From contig NZ_JAUSXN010000001.1 of assembly GCF_030816015.1 (NCBI RefSeq), positions 2,604,001 to 2,668,000 of the forward strand: a stretch of 64,000 bases of DNA. Direction: 5' to 3'. Below the pieces are notes generated by a model. That model searched no databases, was not told the origin of the DNA, and was given only the letters and a program-made list of their open reading frames with translations. Source of the stretch: Pedobacter sp. W3I1. GTDB lineage: Bacteria > Bacteroidota > Bacteroidia > Sphingobacteriales > Sphingobacteriaceae. The position numbers and the translations under genes are program-made. This document shows, one piece after another, positions 18,318 to 26,902 of the stretch; position 1 is the stretch's first letter, and every line of letters starts with the position of its first letter.

Positions 18318-19073
18318 TTATTTTAAAAATCTCGATAGGATTTTTTTGTCAATTGATTTCTCCAGTAATTCTTGTCGGTTAGAAGCACTAATTGGAACCA
18401 GAAAGTTATGATCTAAATGGACCTCATGATTGGTTAAGGTTACAATATGATTAGTATTGATGATGTATTGTTTGTGTACCCTTGAAAAAATTTTCGAAGG
18501 CAACTGTTTTTCTAAATTTTTTAGGCTTACCAAAATAACATGCTTATCGCTGCTGGTAAACAGCTTTGAAAAATCGCCCATGCTTTCAATATAAATTACA
18601 TCATTATATTTCAACTTGGTTATGCCTTTAGTTTCCCTAAAAAAGAAATAATCATCGTCTGTTTTATCGTCGTTGTTTAAGTTTTCGACAGGGAGTTTAT
18701 TTACTTGTTTCCTCAATTCAATATATTCGATTGCTTTATTGGTGGCTTTTAATATACGTTCGAATGTTGCGGGCTTAACAATAAAATCCAGCGCATCCAG
18801 ATTAAAGCTTTCTGCAGCGTACTCACTAAATGAAGTGATAAAGATAAATAGTGGCTGTATTTTAAGACTCTTTAATAAATCCATACCAGAAAGCTCTGGC
18901 ATATCAATATCAGAATAAACGATATCTACTGTAGTAGAGGATAAAATTTGCGAAGCTTCTATACCATTACTACAAACAGCAATAATATTTAATGATGGAA
19001 TTTTTTTTAGATGCATTTCTATAGCATCTCTTTCAATTTCATTATCATCAACAATTAAGCAACTGTAGGTCAT
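18318..19073 (-). CDS. LytTR-family response regulator
   Basis: 251 residues. The receiver domain (1-125) has Asp9/Asp10, phosphoacceptor Asp55 in VYSDIDMPELSG, and Lys100 in DFIVKPATFER. The LytTR DNA-binding domain (about 150-250) contains VIYIESMGDFSKLF, FSRVHKQYIINTNHIV and VPISASNRQELLE. It is the standard partner class for kinases like the TPR kinase that ends 1 nt away on the other strand. Convergent ends allow transcript overlap, but no direct regulation can be inferred. Confidence 0.93.
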   Translation of the reverse strand: MTYSCLIVDDNEIERDAIEMHLKKIPSLNIIAVCSNGIEASQILSSTTVDIVYSDIDMPELSGMDLLKSLKIQPLFIFITSFSEYAAESFNLDALDFIVKPATFERILKATNKAIEYIELRKQVNKLPVENLNNDDKTDDDYFFFRETKGITKLKYNDVIYIESMGDFSKLFTSSDKHVILVSLKNLEKQLPSKIFSRVHKQYIINTNHIVTLTNHEVHLDHNFLVPISASNRQELLEKSIDKKILSRFLK

Positions 19074-19193
19074 TTAGAAATATATAATTTAGTTAGAGAA
19101 CACATTTTTTTTCTTAAAGTTTGTAATTTACGTTAAAATATGGATTATAAGATAATCCAGGCATCATTTTGTAGATAAACGTAACATTAACTT

Positions 19194-19802
19194 TTATTTT
19201 TGGTGTTTCTTTTCACCAGTGTATAATTTCTCACCTGCTTTTACGGCCAATGGTAAGTCGTTTTCTTCTGGCGGCACAGGGCAACGGTATCCGTCACTAT
19301 AGGCACAGTAAGGATTATAGGCTTTATTAAAATCGATTTCGATGTGATGATCTACGATTTCTTTTGCATCCAGATCAATGTATCTGCCACCGCCATAAGT
19401 TTCCTTATTGTTGGTCTCGTCTGTAAAAGGCAGAAAGAGGTGATCTTTATAAACCGGGTTGGTTGATAAAGAAACACTTCTATATAAAGTCATTTGAATT
19501 TTTTTGTCATTCAAAATGAAATTTACATGTGCATATTTATAGTAATCGCTGCTGGAACCATTAAAAGTCGGCATTTTGAAAACTTTTTCATTCTTCAGTA
19601 TTTCTACATCAGCCAAAATTTTATACGCACTGTCTGCCTCATAAAAGTGAAGGTTTTGCAGGTCGTTTTTCTTGAGTGGTGACCGTTCGTCTTTAATGAA
19701 ATCCTGTTTATAGATTTCACGATGTTTTGTGATCTGTTCAGCATAGCTTTGTGCAAAGCTATTCATGCTGATCAATAGCAATAAGAAGGTAATGATTCTC
19801 AT
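19194..19802 (-). CDS. DUF1684 domain-containing exported protein
   Basis: 202 residues, beginning with a signal peptide (MRIITFLLLLISMNSFAQS). The body matches DUF1684: HREIYKQDFIKDERSPL near the start, GGRYIDLDAK, then the highly characteristic FNKAYNPYCAYSDGYRCPVP with PEENDLPLAVKAGEK. Function of the family is unknown. It starts only 8 nt after the stop of aroC on the same strand, so it is the last gene of the aroA-aroC transcript, though its link to chorismate synthesis is not evident. Confidence 0.88.
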   Translation of the reverse strand: MRIITFLLLLISMNSFAQSYAEQITKHREIYKQDFIKDERSPLKKNDLQNLHFYEADSAYKILADVEILKNEKVFKMPTFNGSSSDYYKYAHVNFILNDKKIQMTLYRSVSLSTNPVYKDHLFLPFTDETNNKETYGGGRYIDLDAKEIVDHHIEIDFNKAYNPYCAYSDGYRCPVPPEENDLPLAVKAGEKLYTGEKKHQK

Positions 19803-19810
19803 TTGGCGAA

Positions 19811-20908
19811 TTAAATAATGCTTGCTTTGTTTCTTAAAAACTGATCGGCTAAAACGAGTGCTGCCATCGCCTCAACAATTACTACTGCTCTGGGTACCAC
19901 ACAAGGGTCATGTCGGCCTTTCCCTTTAATCTCCGAAGCTTCACCAGCTGCATTGATGGTTTGCTGGTTATGCATAATGGTTGCAACAGGCTTAAAAGCT
20001 ACTTTGAAGGTAATATCCATCCCGTTAGAAATGCCGCCTAAAATACCGCCGGCATAATTGGTTGTCGTTTTAAAAACTTTCGAATCGGCAGCTTTTGGCT
20101 GAGGGATATCATTGTGCTGAGATCCTCTTAATTCGCTTCCGGCAAAGCCAGAGCCATATTCGAAACCATGAACGGCATTAATGCTGAGCATGGCTTTACC
20201 TAAATCAGCATGCAATTTATCGAAAACAGGCTCACCTAATCCCGCAGGGCAGCCTTTTATTATGCAGCCTATTTTTCCGCCAACGGTATCGCCATCTTTT
20301 CTAACCGAATCAATAAACTCGATCATTTCGTGTGCAGTTGCAGGATCAGCACAACGCACAATATTCTCTTCTCTAATTTGCAATAAAGCTGATAAATCAT
20401 TGCTTTCTAAATTAGGAGCTTCTATTGTCCCTACTGAAGTTACATGTGCAAAAATTTCAATACCTTGCTGCTTTAAAAACAGTTTTGCAATTGCTCCAGC
20501 TGCTACACGGGCAGCAGTTTCGCGTGCAGAAGAACGACCCCCGCCACGGTGATCGCGGATGCCATATTTCGCATCATAAACATAATCGGCATGGCTAGGG
20601 CGGTAAACATCAAGATTATGACCGTAATCTTTTGACCGTTGATCTTCGTTCGGAATTAAAAGTGCAATAGGTGTCCCCGTACTTTTCCCCTCAAATACAC
20701 CCGATAAAATCTGAACGATATCGCTTTCTTTTCTTTGTGTGGTAATTTTGGATTGACCTGGTTTGCGTTTGTCCAGTTCCGATTGGATAAAATCCATATC
20801 GATATCCAATTGCGCCGGACAGCCATCAATAATTACTCCAATGGCTACGCCATGAGATTCGCCAAAAGTGGTGATACGAAATAGTTGTCCGAATGAGTTG
20901 CCTGCCAT
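19811..20908 (-). CDS. aroC: Chorismate synthase
   Basis: 365 residues, full length. It catalyses the last shikimate step, EPSP to chorismate, using reduced FMN. Signature segments are [15 protein letters not shown] near the N-terminus, [36 protein letters not shown], and GGISNGMDI later. It lies 88 nt downstream of aroA (EPSP synthase) on the same strand and is followed closely by the DUF1684 gene. The order aroA-aroC matches the pathway order. Confidence 0.97.
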   Translation of the reverse strand: MAGNSFGQLFRITTFGESHGVAIGVIIDGCPAQLDIDMDFIQSELDKRKPGQSKITTQRKESDIVQILSGVFEGKSTGTPIALLIPNEDQRSKDYGHNLDVYRPSHADYVYDAKYGIRDHRGGGRSSARETAARVAAGAIAKLFLKQQGIEIFAHVTSVGTIEAPNLESNDLSALLQIREENIVRCADPATAHEMIEFIDSVRKDGDTVGGKIGCIIKGCPAGLGEPVFDKLHADLGKAMLSINAVHGFEYGSGFAGSELRGSQHNDIPQPKAADSKVFKTTTNYAGGILGGISNGMDITFKVAFKPVATIMHNQQTINAAGEASEIKGKGRHDPCVVPRAVVIVEAMAALVLADQFLRNKASII

Positions 20909-20996
20909 TATTTTTAATTGAATTATAGATTGATTAAATTATTGAATGGATTTTAACACCCATTCTTGATACATGGTTCTTGATACTTTTTTCTCG

Positions 20997-22286
20997 CTAC
21001 TTGATACTAACATCAAATCCTGCTTTTTTCAAATCTTCCCAATAATACGGATAAGATTTTTCTACTACCTGCATTTCTTCAATTTCAACTTCGTTAATTA
21101 ATAGGGCAAGTGGTGCAAAAGCCATTGCCATACGGTGGTCCTCGTAGGTTGCGAAAGTGACTTTATCTGGAAAATGAAGGTTATCGGTATTTAAAGTATA
21201 AACCAGATTATCTTCTGTAAAAGTAACGCCTATTTTAGCTAATTCATTCTGAAGGGCTGCAATACGGTCTGTTTCTTTAATTTTTAATGTTTCTAAACCA
21301 GTGAAAGCCATGTTTTTGCCCAAAGCTGCTGCAATAACTACAATAGTTTGTGCTAAATCCGGACAGGTTTTTAAGTCTAAAACCTCTTTTGTATCTAAAG
21401 AAAGGCCTAAGTTGCTAATGGCAATGCCATTATCGGTTTTGCTGGTAGCAATGCCAAAAATCTTCATGATATTTTTGATCTGGCTATCACCCTGCAAACT
21501 CTTTTCTTTTAAAGCAGGTAAACTAATTTCTGCTTCATCAGCTAAAGCTGCAATACTATACCAATACGACGCTGCGCTCCAGTCGGGTTCTACAACCAAA
21601 GTGCCTGGTTTAAAAGCCTGTGGTTTAATGGAAATTGAATTTCCATTCCAGGAATGCGTAATGCCAACTTCAGCCAGCATATCTAAAGTCATATCTACAT
21701 ATGGCTTAGAAGTAAGCTCGCCTTCTATTTCTAAAGTTAAACCTTGAGGTAGGATAGGAGCAATCATCAGCAAGGCCGAAATATATTGACTGCTGATATC
21801 GCCTTTTATTTTAACTTCAGCGGTTTTTTGATTTAAAGGGCCAACAATATTCAATGGAGGGAAACCTTCTGCTTCTGCATAAGAAATATCTGCGCCAATG
21901 GTTTTTAAAGCCTGTGCCAAAATCCCAATAGGGCGCTGTTTCATTCGCTCGGTTCCGGTAAGTAAGAAATTACCATTTTTAGCTGAAAGATAAGCCGATA
22001 AGAAACGCATAGCGGTTCCGGCAGGGCCAACATCAACCAGTTCGGAGTTTGCAGTTTTTAGTTTGGAGTCTTCTCCCAACTCACTACCTTCAACGCCCAA
22101 CTTATTCAGGATGCCATTTAAAGTTACCGTATCGGCAGCATTGGAAAGATTTTCAACTTTAACCAGTTGCTTGCTTAAAGCGCTAATAATTAAAGCCCTG
22201 TTGCATTCGCTTTTCGAGCCTGTTAATTGGATTTCCGTATTAATATTCTTGGTTCCTTTAAAAGAAACTAAGGCGTTTTTCGACAT
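20997..22286 (-). CDS. aroA: 3-phosphoshikimate 1-carboxyvinyltransferase (EPSP synthase)
   Basis: 429 residues. It joins phosphoenolpyruvate to shikimate-3-phosphate. Motifs: KSECNRALI (shikimate-phosphate site), GPAGTAMRFLSAYL (PEP loop), SSQYISALLM, SKPYVDMTL, IKETDRIAALQ, and YEDHRMAMAFAPLAL. Upstream (22287-22858) is a repeat-rich gap of 572 nt, so a separate promoter for aroA-aroC is likely rather than continuous transcription from the DAHP synthase gene. Confidence 0.96.
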   Translation of the reverse strand: MSKNALVSFKGTKNINTEIQLTGSKSECNRALIISALSKQLVKVENLSNAADTVTLNGILNKLGVEGSELGEDSKLKTANSELVDVGPAGTAMRFLSAYLSAKNGNFLLTGTERMKQRPIGILAQALKTIGADISYAEAEGFPPLNIVGPLNQKTAEVKIKGDISSQYISALLMIAPILPQGLTLEIEGELTSKPYVDMTLDMLAEVGITHSWNGNSISIKPQAFKPGTLVVEPDWSAASYWYSIAALADEAEISLPALKEKSLQGDSQIKNIMKIFGIATSKTDNGIAISNLGLSLDTKEVLDLKTCPDLAQTIVVIAAALGKNMAFTGLETLKIKETDRIAALQNELAKIGVTFTEDNLVYTLNTDNLHFPDKVTFATYEDHRMAMAFAPLALLINEVEIEEMQVVEKSYPYYWEDLKKAGFDVSIK

Positions 22287-22551
22287 TTTATTCTGTGTTT
22301 ATTCTTAAATGTAAGTGTCAGATGGAAACATCTGACACCACATCATATTTGTTTTTTATATCATACTGAGTTAGTCGAAAACTATCGTAAGTCCCTTCGA
22401 CAGGCTACCATTGACAGACTCCAAAGAACGGTCGTCTTTCCCGCGCAGGCGGGAACCACGAAGTGCTCAGCGAAGCTAATCTTAAAGCTTATGGCATTAC
22501 GATTATTCATAAGCTTTCTTTTCTTCAAAGGCATTCATGAGCACTACGTGG

Positions 22552-22736
22552 TTCCCAATCAATTTACCAATGACAGATTCTGAAATTCGCGTCATCTCGA
22601 CCGAAGCAAATGCGGAGTGGAGAGATCTTTGGACTATGTTTAAAAGATCTCTCCACTGCGGTCGAGATGACGATTTATCTTACCTGTCTCCCAACTCCTT
22701 CGTTTTTTGCTAAAAAACTGACCTCTGGGAATGACG
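22552..22736. repeat. 185-bp dispersed palindromic repeat, copy 1
   Basis: The gap 22287-22858 holds REP-like sequence and no gene. Positions 22552-22736 form an imperfect palindrome with outer arms GTCATCTCGACCG and CGGTCGAGATGAC. A near-identical copy lies inverted at 32425-32608, including the flanks AATTCCCAATC-like and GTCAGTTTTTTAGCAAAAAA. Upstream (about 22435-22455) a further short palindrome CCCGCGCAGGCGGG is present. Confidence 0.85.
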
Positions 22737-22858
22737 ATTCTTCGCGGATTATCATCTATTAAAATCCCTGTAATTTATATTGATTTTTATACAATAAATT
22801 AACCCTCAGGATGACACCACTGTTAAACTTAGCTTTATGCTTTCAGCTTTAACCTCAA

Positions 22859-23998
22859 CTACGCTTTAACTTCAGTATGTTGCTCGGCAGCAATGCCTTG
22901 TTCAGCTTTGCCAGCATTCATAATTTCAGTTTGCTTACGGATTGATTCACCATGCACCAATTCTAAGAATTTCTCAGTAAAATTTAAATCTAATTTTAAA
23001 GCTTTTGCAAAAGCATGACCTTTTTTAATGATGGCATCCCAGCGGTTAACCTGTAAAATAGTTACCTGGTTATCGCGTTTAAACTCACCAATTTTCTCTA
23101 CAACAGCCATACGCTCACCCAATTTTTGTAATAAGATGTCATCAATTTTATCGATTGATTTACGTAGGTCAGCTAATTTATCAGCGAAAGCCTCGTTTGG
23201 TGCTTCTGGCTCACGAACGGTTAAACGATCAACCAATTCAGCTAAAGCAGCAGGGGTAACTTGTTGTTTAGCATCAGTCCAGGCAACTGAAGGATCTACG
23301 TGAGATTCGATCATTAAACCTTGCATGTCTAAATCTAATGCTTTTTGAGAAATGTAAGGGATTAACTCACGATTACCACAAATGTGACTTGGATCGTTGA
23401 TGATCGGTAATTCAGGGCAAAGTGTTTTTAACTGGATAGCAAGTTCCCACATTGGTTCGTTACGGAAAGAACTTTTCTCGAATGATGAGAAACCGCGGTG
23501 GATAGCACCAATTTTAGTAATTCCTGCACCGTTAATACGCTCAATTGCACCAATCCATAATTGTAAATCAGGGTTAACCGGGTTTTTGATCAATACCGGA
23601 ACATCATGGCCTTTTAAAGCATCCGCAATTTCCTGAACAGTGAAAGGATTTACAGTAGAACGTGCACCAATCCAAAGGATATCTACACCAGCTGCTAAGG
23701 CTTCTTCAACGTGTTTTGCATTCGCAACCTCCACAGCCGTTGGTAAACCAGTTTCTGCTTTAGCACGTTTTAACCACTCTAAACCGATACTTCCGATACC
23801 TTCGAATTCTCCCGGACGAGTACGTGGCTTCCAGATACCAGCTCTTAATACCGATACTTTGCCGGTAGCAGCCAATAAATGCGCTGTTGTTAATAATTGT
23901 TCTTCAGTTTCTGCACTACAAGGACCAGAAATGATTAATGGTTCGTTGTTTACGTTTAACCAGGTGTTTAAGGGTTGGATGTTTAAATTAAGTTTCAT
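22859..23998 (-). CDS. Bifunctional DAHP synthase / chorismate mutase
   Basis: 379 residues with two domains. Residues 1-260 are a type I-beta-like DAHP synthase: PLIISGPCSAET, RAGIWKPRTRPGEFEGIG, ILWIGARSTVNPF, PVLIKNPVNPD, IGAIHRGFSS, and INDPSHICGNRE. Residues about 265-355 are an AroQ-type chorismate mutase (ADKLADLRKSIDKIDDILL through VNRWDAIIKK). It makes the first shikimate intermediate and converts chorismate to prephenate. It lies 128 nt downstream of pheA on the same strand, so it is probably governed by the leader attenuator at 24975-25152. Confidence 0.95.
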   Translation of the reverse strand: MKLNLNIQPLNTWLNVNNEPLIISGPCSAETEEQLLTTAHLLAATGKVSVLRAGIWKPRTRPGEFEGIGSIGLEWLKRAKAETGLPTAVEVANAKHVEEALAAGVDILWIGARSTVNPFTVQEIADALKGHDVPVLIKNPVNPDLQLWIGAIERINGAGITKIGAIHRGFSSFEKSSFRNEPMWELAIQLKTLCPELPIINDPSHICGNRELIPYISQKALDLDMQGLMIESHVDPSVAWTDAKQQVTPAALAELVDRLTVREPEAPNEAFADKLADLRKSIDKIDDILLQKLGERMAVVEKIGEFKRDNQVTILQVNRWDAIIKKGHAFAKALKLDLNFTEKFLELVHGESIRKQTEIMNAGKAEQGIAAEQHTEVKA

Positions 23999-24126
23999 GA
24001 TGATGGGGTTGTTTAATTCCGAAATCCGCAGGCGGAAAGTCTGGAGTTATATTTTAATTATTTTATTTACAAGTTTGATTATTCTGTTATTTGTCTTCGG
24101 ATTCCTGATTTAAGACTCCTGACTTT

Positions 24127-24960
24127 TTATACTTTATCGTTCTTTTGATATTCTCCTAATATGTTGAAGTTCGATGTATATTTTAATGCCTTTCTAATGG
24201 CTTTATCATATTTTTCTGTACTTGGCCATTCTAAATCGACGTAAAAGTAATATTCGTTTCTTTTACCTAAAACAGGCATAGATTGTATTTTTGTTAAGCT
24301 TACATCCTGTTCAGCAAAGATGTTTAAAACTGTGGCCAATGAGCCTGCTTTGTGCCCAACCTGAAAACAGATAGACGCTTTGTTTATTTTCTTTCCTTCG
24401 TCTGTTTTGTCTTTTTTAAGAATTAGAAAGCGGGTGTAATTTTTCTTGTTCGATTCTACACGGCGTTCTAAAATGTTCAAACCGTAAAGTTCTGCAGCCA
24501 AACTGTTTGCAATGGCCATGGTATCAGTTAATTGCTCTTCCTGAATCCGCTTTGCGCAGGCAGCAGTATCGTTGCTCTCTACAATTTTAATCTGTGGATA
24601 ATCGTAAAAGAAATCGATACACTGGCGGATGGCGATAGGATGAGAGGTAACCACTTTAATATCCTCAAACTTTACACCAGGTAGCGCCATTAAGTGCAAT
24701 TGGATAGGCAGGTAAACTTCGCCTACAACTGAAAAACCATAATCGCGGATCAGTGTATAGTTTGGTAATAAGCTACCCGCAATAGAGTTTTCGATAGCCA
24801 TTACTACGAAGTCGGCATCGTTTTTCTCTAATTTATCGCAGGTTTCTTTAAAAGAATTACACTCTACAGTTTCGATATCATTACCAAAGAATTTGTAGGC
24901 GGCTTCTTCGTGGAAAGATGCTTTAATACCCTGAATTGCTACTCGTTTTGTCGTTTCCAT
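24127..24960 (-). CDS. pheA: Prephenate dehydratase
   Basis: 277 residues, cytoplasmic. The catalytic domain (about 5-185) has GIKASFHEEAAYKFFG at the start and the NYTRFLIL motif carrying the conserved Thr-Arg-Phe. An ACT domain (about 198-270) with KAGSLATVLNIFAEQDVSLT and SMPVLGKRNEYYFYVDL gives phenylalanine feedback inhibition. The product phenylpyruvate is transaminated to phenylalanine. A terminator lies 15 nt before its ATG with an aromatic leader peptide upstream, so the gene is very likely attenuated. Confidence 0.96.
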   Translation of the reverse strand: METTKRVAIQGIKASFHEEAAYKFFGNDIETVECNSFKETCDKLEKNDADFVVMAIENSIAGSLLPNYTLIRDYGFSVVGEVYLPIQLHLMALPGVKFEDIKVVTSHPIAIRQCIDFFYDYPQIKIVESNDTAACAKRIQEEQLTDTMAIANSLAAELYGLNILERRVESNKKNYTRFLILKKDKTDEGKKINKASICFQVGHKAGSLATVLNIFAEQDVSLTKIQSMPVLGKRNEYYFYVDLEWPSTEKYDKAIRKALKYTSNFNILGEYQKNDKV

Positions 24961-24974
24961 TTTTGCGTTAAAAC

Positions 24975-25007
24975 AAAAAAGTCCCGGCTGTTTGCCGGGA
25001 CTTTTTT
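24975..25007 (-). terminator. Attenuator terminator in front of pheA
   Basis: A perfect 14-bp hairpin: AAAAAAGTCCCGGC, a 5-nt loop, GCCGGGACTTTTTT. It lies downstream of the leader ORF (25043-25105) and directly upstream of the pheA ATG at 24960. On the minus strand the segment GCCGGGGC at the end of the leader ORF is complementary to the first arm (GTCCCGGC), giving a competing antiterminator of about 8 pairs including one G-U. This is an attenuator rather than a simple end of transcript. Confidence 0.9.
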
Positions 25008-25042
25008 ATACATTTTAATATTGTTATATATCTTTTTGCATA

Positions 25043-25105
25043 TTAGCCCCGGCTCTCACTAAAATAGTAAAAGTAACCAAAGTAATATGTGTTTGTAATT
25101 TGCAT
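25043..25105 (-). CDS. Phe/Tyr-rich leader peptide of the pheA attenuator
   Basis: An ORF of 20 codons plus TAA: MQITNTYYFGYFYYFSESRG. Residues 7-15 contain five Tyr and three Phe with a single Gly, a composition expected only of an attenuator leader peptide. An A-rich stretch precedes the ATG, as in many Bacteroidota genes. The ribosome should stall at these codons when charged tRNA-Phe or tRNA-Tyr is scarce. The stop codon follows directly on GCCGGGGC, the antiterminator segment, so a ribosome completing the peptide would cover it and let the terminator form. Confidence 0.88.
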   Translation of the reverse strand: MQITNTYYFGYFYYFSESRG

Positions 25106-25122
25106 TTCTTTTTTTGTTGAGC

Positions 25123-25152
25123 CAAATGTAGTAACAAAATTTAATTTGTCAA
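25123..25152 (-). promoter_or_regulatory. Promoter of the pheA leader transcript
   Basis: On the minus strand TTG (25152-25150) is followed by 19 nt and then TACATTTG (25130-25123). This matches the Bacteroidota -33/-7 promoter pattern (TTG, 19-21 nt, TAnnTTTG). Transcription should start a few nucleotides past 25123, some 15 nt before the leader ATG at 25105. Confidence 0.8.
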
Positions 25153-25273
25153 TAGGAAATTGAAAATATTTTTAATAAAATTAAATTTTGTTGGATTTAG
25201 ACTGTTTTGAAGGTGGGTATGGAATGTTTGAACTGACTATCTGAGGCTAGTGGAGAAGAGTGCTGAGAATACA

Positions 25274-25593
25274 TTATAAACTATCAATTATATTCTGGAT
25301 ATCTTTTTTCGTAATGGTTGCTTCTTCAGACTTGTCATAAATGTAAATCATATTGATTTCATTTTCAACTTGTAAGTAGGTGATCACTCTATAACCACCA
25401 CTTTTTCCTTGCTCTTAACAGCAAGTCTTATTTTAAAAATACCATTACCTAGGTCTGTCCCAGTTTTTGGATTTTCTAATAATATTGATTCTAATTGAGA
25501 TAAATCGTTAATTAATGATACGTGTTTCTTTTTTAAATGCTTTGCTTTTTTAATAAAAATAGGAGAATATATAATTTTCATTTCCTCCATCAT
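25274..25593 (-). pseudogene. RelE/ParE-family toxin gene disrupted by a frameshift
   Basis: The frame opens at 25593 (MMEEMKIIYSPIFIKKAKHL) and stops at 25384 after KIRLAVKSKEKVVVIE. The -1 frame continues as GKSGGYRVITY and ends DKSEEATITKKDIQNIIDSL at 25274. One missing base in the run AGCAAGGAAAAAGTGG would restore the family pattern IRLAVKSKGKSGGYRVITY. RelE/ParE toxins either cleave mRNA at the ribosome or poison gyrase. The paired antitoxin gene overlaps it by 4 nt. Sequencing error in a homopolymer tract cannot be excluded. Confidence 0.75.
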
Positions 25594-25781
25594 ATATCAT
25601 TAAGAGATAGCGGAGCAGTTTTTCCTGCGCTAATGTCTTTTGCCTCTTTTATTCCTTGTTTTATTCCATCTAGCAAGAGTTGCTTTTTAGGAGTTTGAAT
25701 TATCTTGGCATTAATTCTTTTTAATACCTCTAAAAGAAATTCAGTGTCGTTATCTTTAACTTGTATTGTTAATGTTGTCAT
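25590..25781 (-). CDS. Antitoxin of a type II toxin-antitoxin pair
   Basis: 63 residues, start MTTLTIQVKDNDTEFLLEVL. Small, charged and helix-rich, with a C-terminal tail (GKTAPLSLNDI) typical of antitoxins that bind a RelE/ParE partner. It ends in an ATGA-type overlap with the toxin reading frame at 25593, a characteristic translational coupling. Because the toxin is frameshifted, it may now have no partner. The family label is inferred from context more than from sequence. Confidence 0.6.
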   Translation of the reverse strand: MTTLTIQVKDNDTEFLLEVLKRINAKIIQTPKKQLLLDGIKQGIKEAKDISAGKTAPLSLNDI

Positions 25782-25938
25782 TGCAATAAACTTTATACCA
25801 AAAATACAAATTATATCTTAATTAAGATACAACTGCATTAAGCATAAGGATATAGAGTATTCATCATGAATAATATGTATTTAGGGGCTCTATCTAACTT
25901 TATGCATCTGTGGGCTAAAATTCCGATGTTAATTTTTA

Positions 25939-26901
25939 TTATCCTGTAGAACTTAACTCTCCCCGGTCGTTAAGTACTTTTATTTTATCCTGTTGTAGCG
26001 TTTCATACCTTTTCTTTTCCTCTTCACGTAACTCCTGTTGCATAATTTTAGCAATTTTGGTGCTTCCATCATGGCTCCATCCTGGTGGATTGAAAACGTA
26101 TTTCAGTTTATCCATAAACGTTGGCGCCTTTTTAACATCCGCACTCAAAGCAATAAATTCATGAAAAATAATGTTAACCGCTCCGGTATCTTCTGGCTGT
26201 GTAGTTAAACCATATTTAACCACGTCTTCTGGCAGTTCTTCCTGGAAAGTTCCAAACCATCTATCCCAAAGGATTAAAACCATGCCCATGTTTTTGTCTA
26301 AATACCGAACATTGCTGGCATGGTGCACGCGATGGTGAGAAGGCGTTACAAAAATATATTCATACCATTTTGGAAACTTAATGTTGTACTGTGTGTGCAC
26401 CAGATTGCCATAAATTTGCGTAACCAGATAAGCAAAAAGAATGTCAACCGCTGTAAAACCCATAAATGCAAGAGGCAAATAAAAGAAAACACGGTACAAG
26501 GGCTCGAAAACAGTTGAACGGAAACCAGTGGTTAAGTTAAAATGTTCTGATGAGTGATGCGTAACGTGCATGGCCCAGAAAAAGCGCACATAATGGCCAA
26601 CGGTGTGTAAAAACCAATACAGAAAATCCTGCGCTAAAATTAAAACAAGCCAATAAACCCAAATATTAGGAATTTGGAATAAACGGAATTGATAACAATA
26701 TTCTAATAGAAAAAAAGTGCCGGTTTTGGTTGCTAAATTGATTACAATCGCCGCCGTCATCAGATAAATATTGGTCCAGGTATCGCGTTTGGTGTATAAT
26801 TTTCTGTCGTGCGCATAGCTGAAATACATTTCAACCAGGGTTAAAACGATTACGAAACCAAACAGGCCAACAACAGAAATATCACTTCCGGTAAAATTCA
26901 T
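25939..26901 (-). CDS. Sterol desaturase / fatty acid hydroxylase superfamily membrane protein
   Basis: 320 residues with about four membrane segments. The di-iron histidine boxes are visible: HTVGH, then HVTHHSSEH, then SHHRVHH. These ligate a non-heme di-iron centre that hydroxylates or desaturates lipid substrates using oxygen. The actual substrate in this organism is not readable. It ends a three-gene run (S4 protein, aroB, this gene), starting 1 nt after the aroB stop, so the three are likely co-transcribed. Confidence 0.9.
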   Translation of the reverse strand: MNFTGSDISVVGLFGFVIVLTLVEMYFSYAHDRKLYTKRDTWTNIYLMTAAIVINLATKTGTFFLLEYCYQFRLFQIPNIWVYWLVLILAQDFLYWFLHTVGHYVRFFWAMHVTHHSSEHFNLTTGFRSTVFEPLYRVFFYLPLAFMGFTAVDILFAYLVTQIYGNLVHTQYNIKFPKWYEYIFVTPSHHRVHHASNVRYLDKNMGMVLILWDRWFGTFQEELPEDVVKYGLTTQPEDTGAVNIIFHEFIALSADVKKAPTFMDKLKYVFNPPGWSHDGSTKIAKIMQQELREEEKKRYETLQQDKIKVLNDRGELSSTG

Positions 26902-26902
26902 T

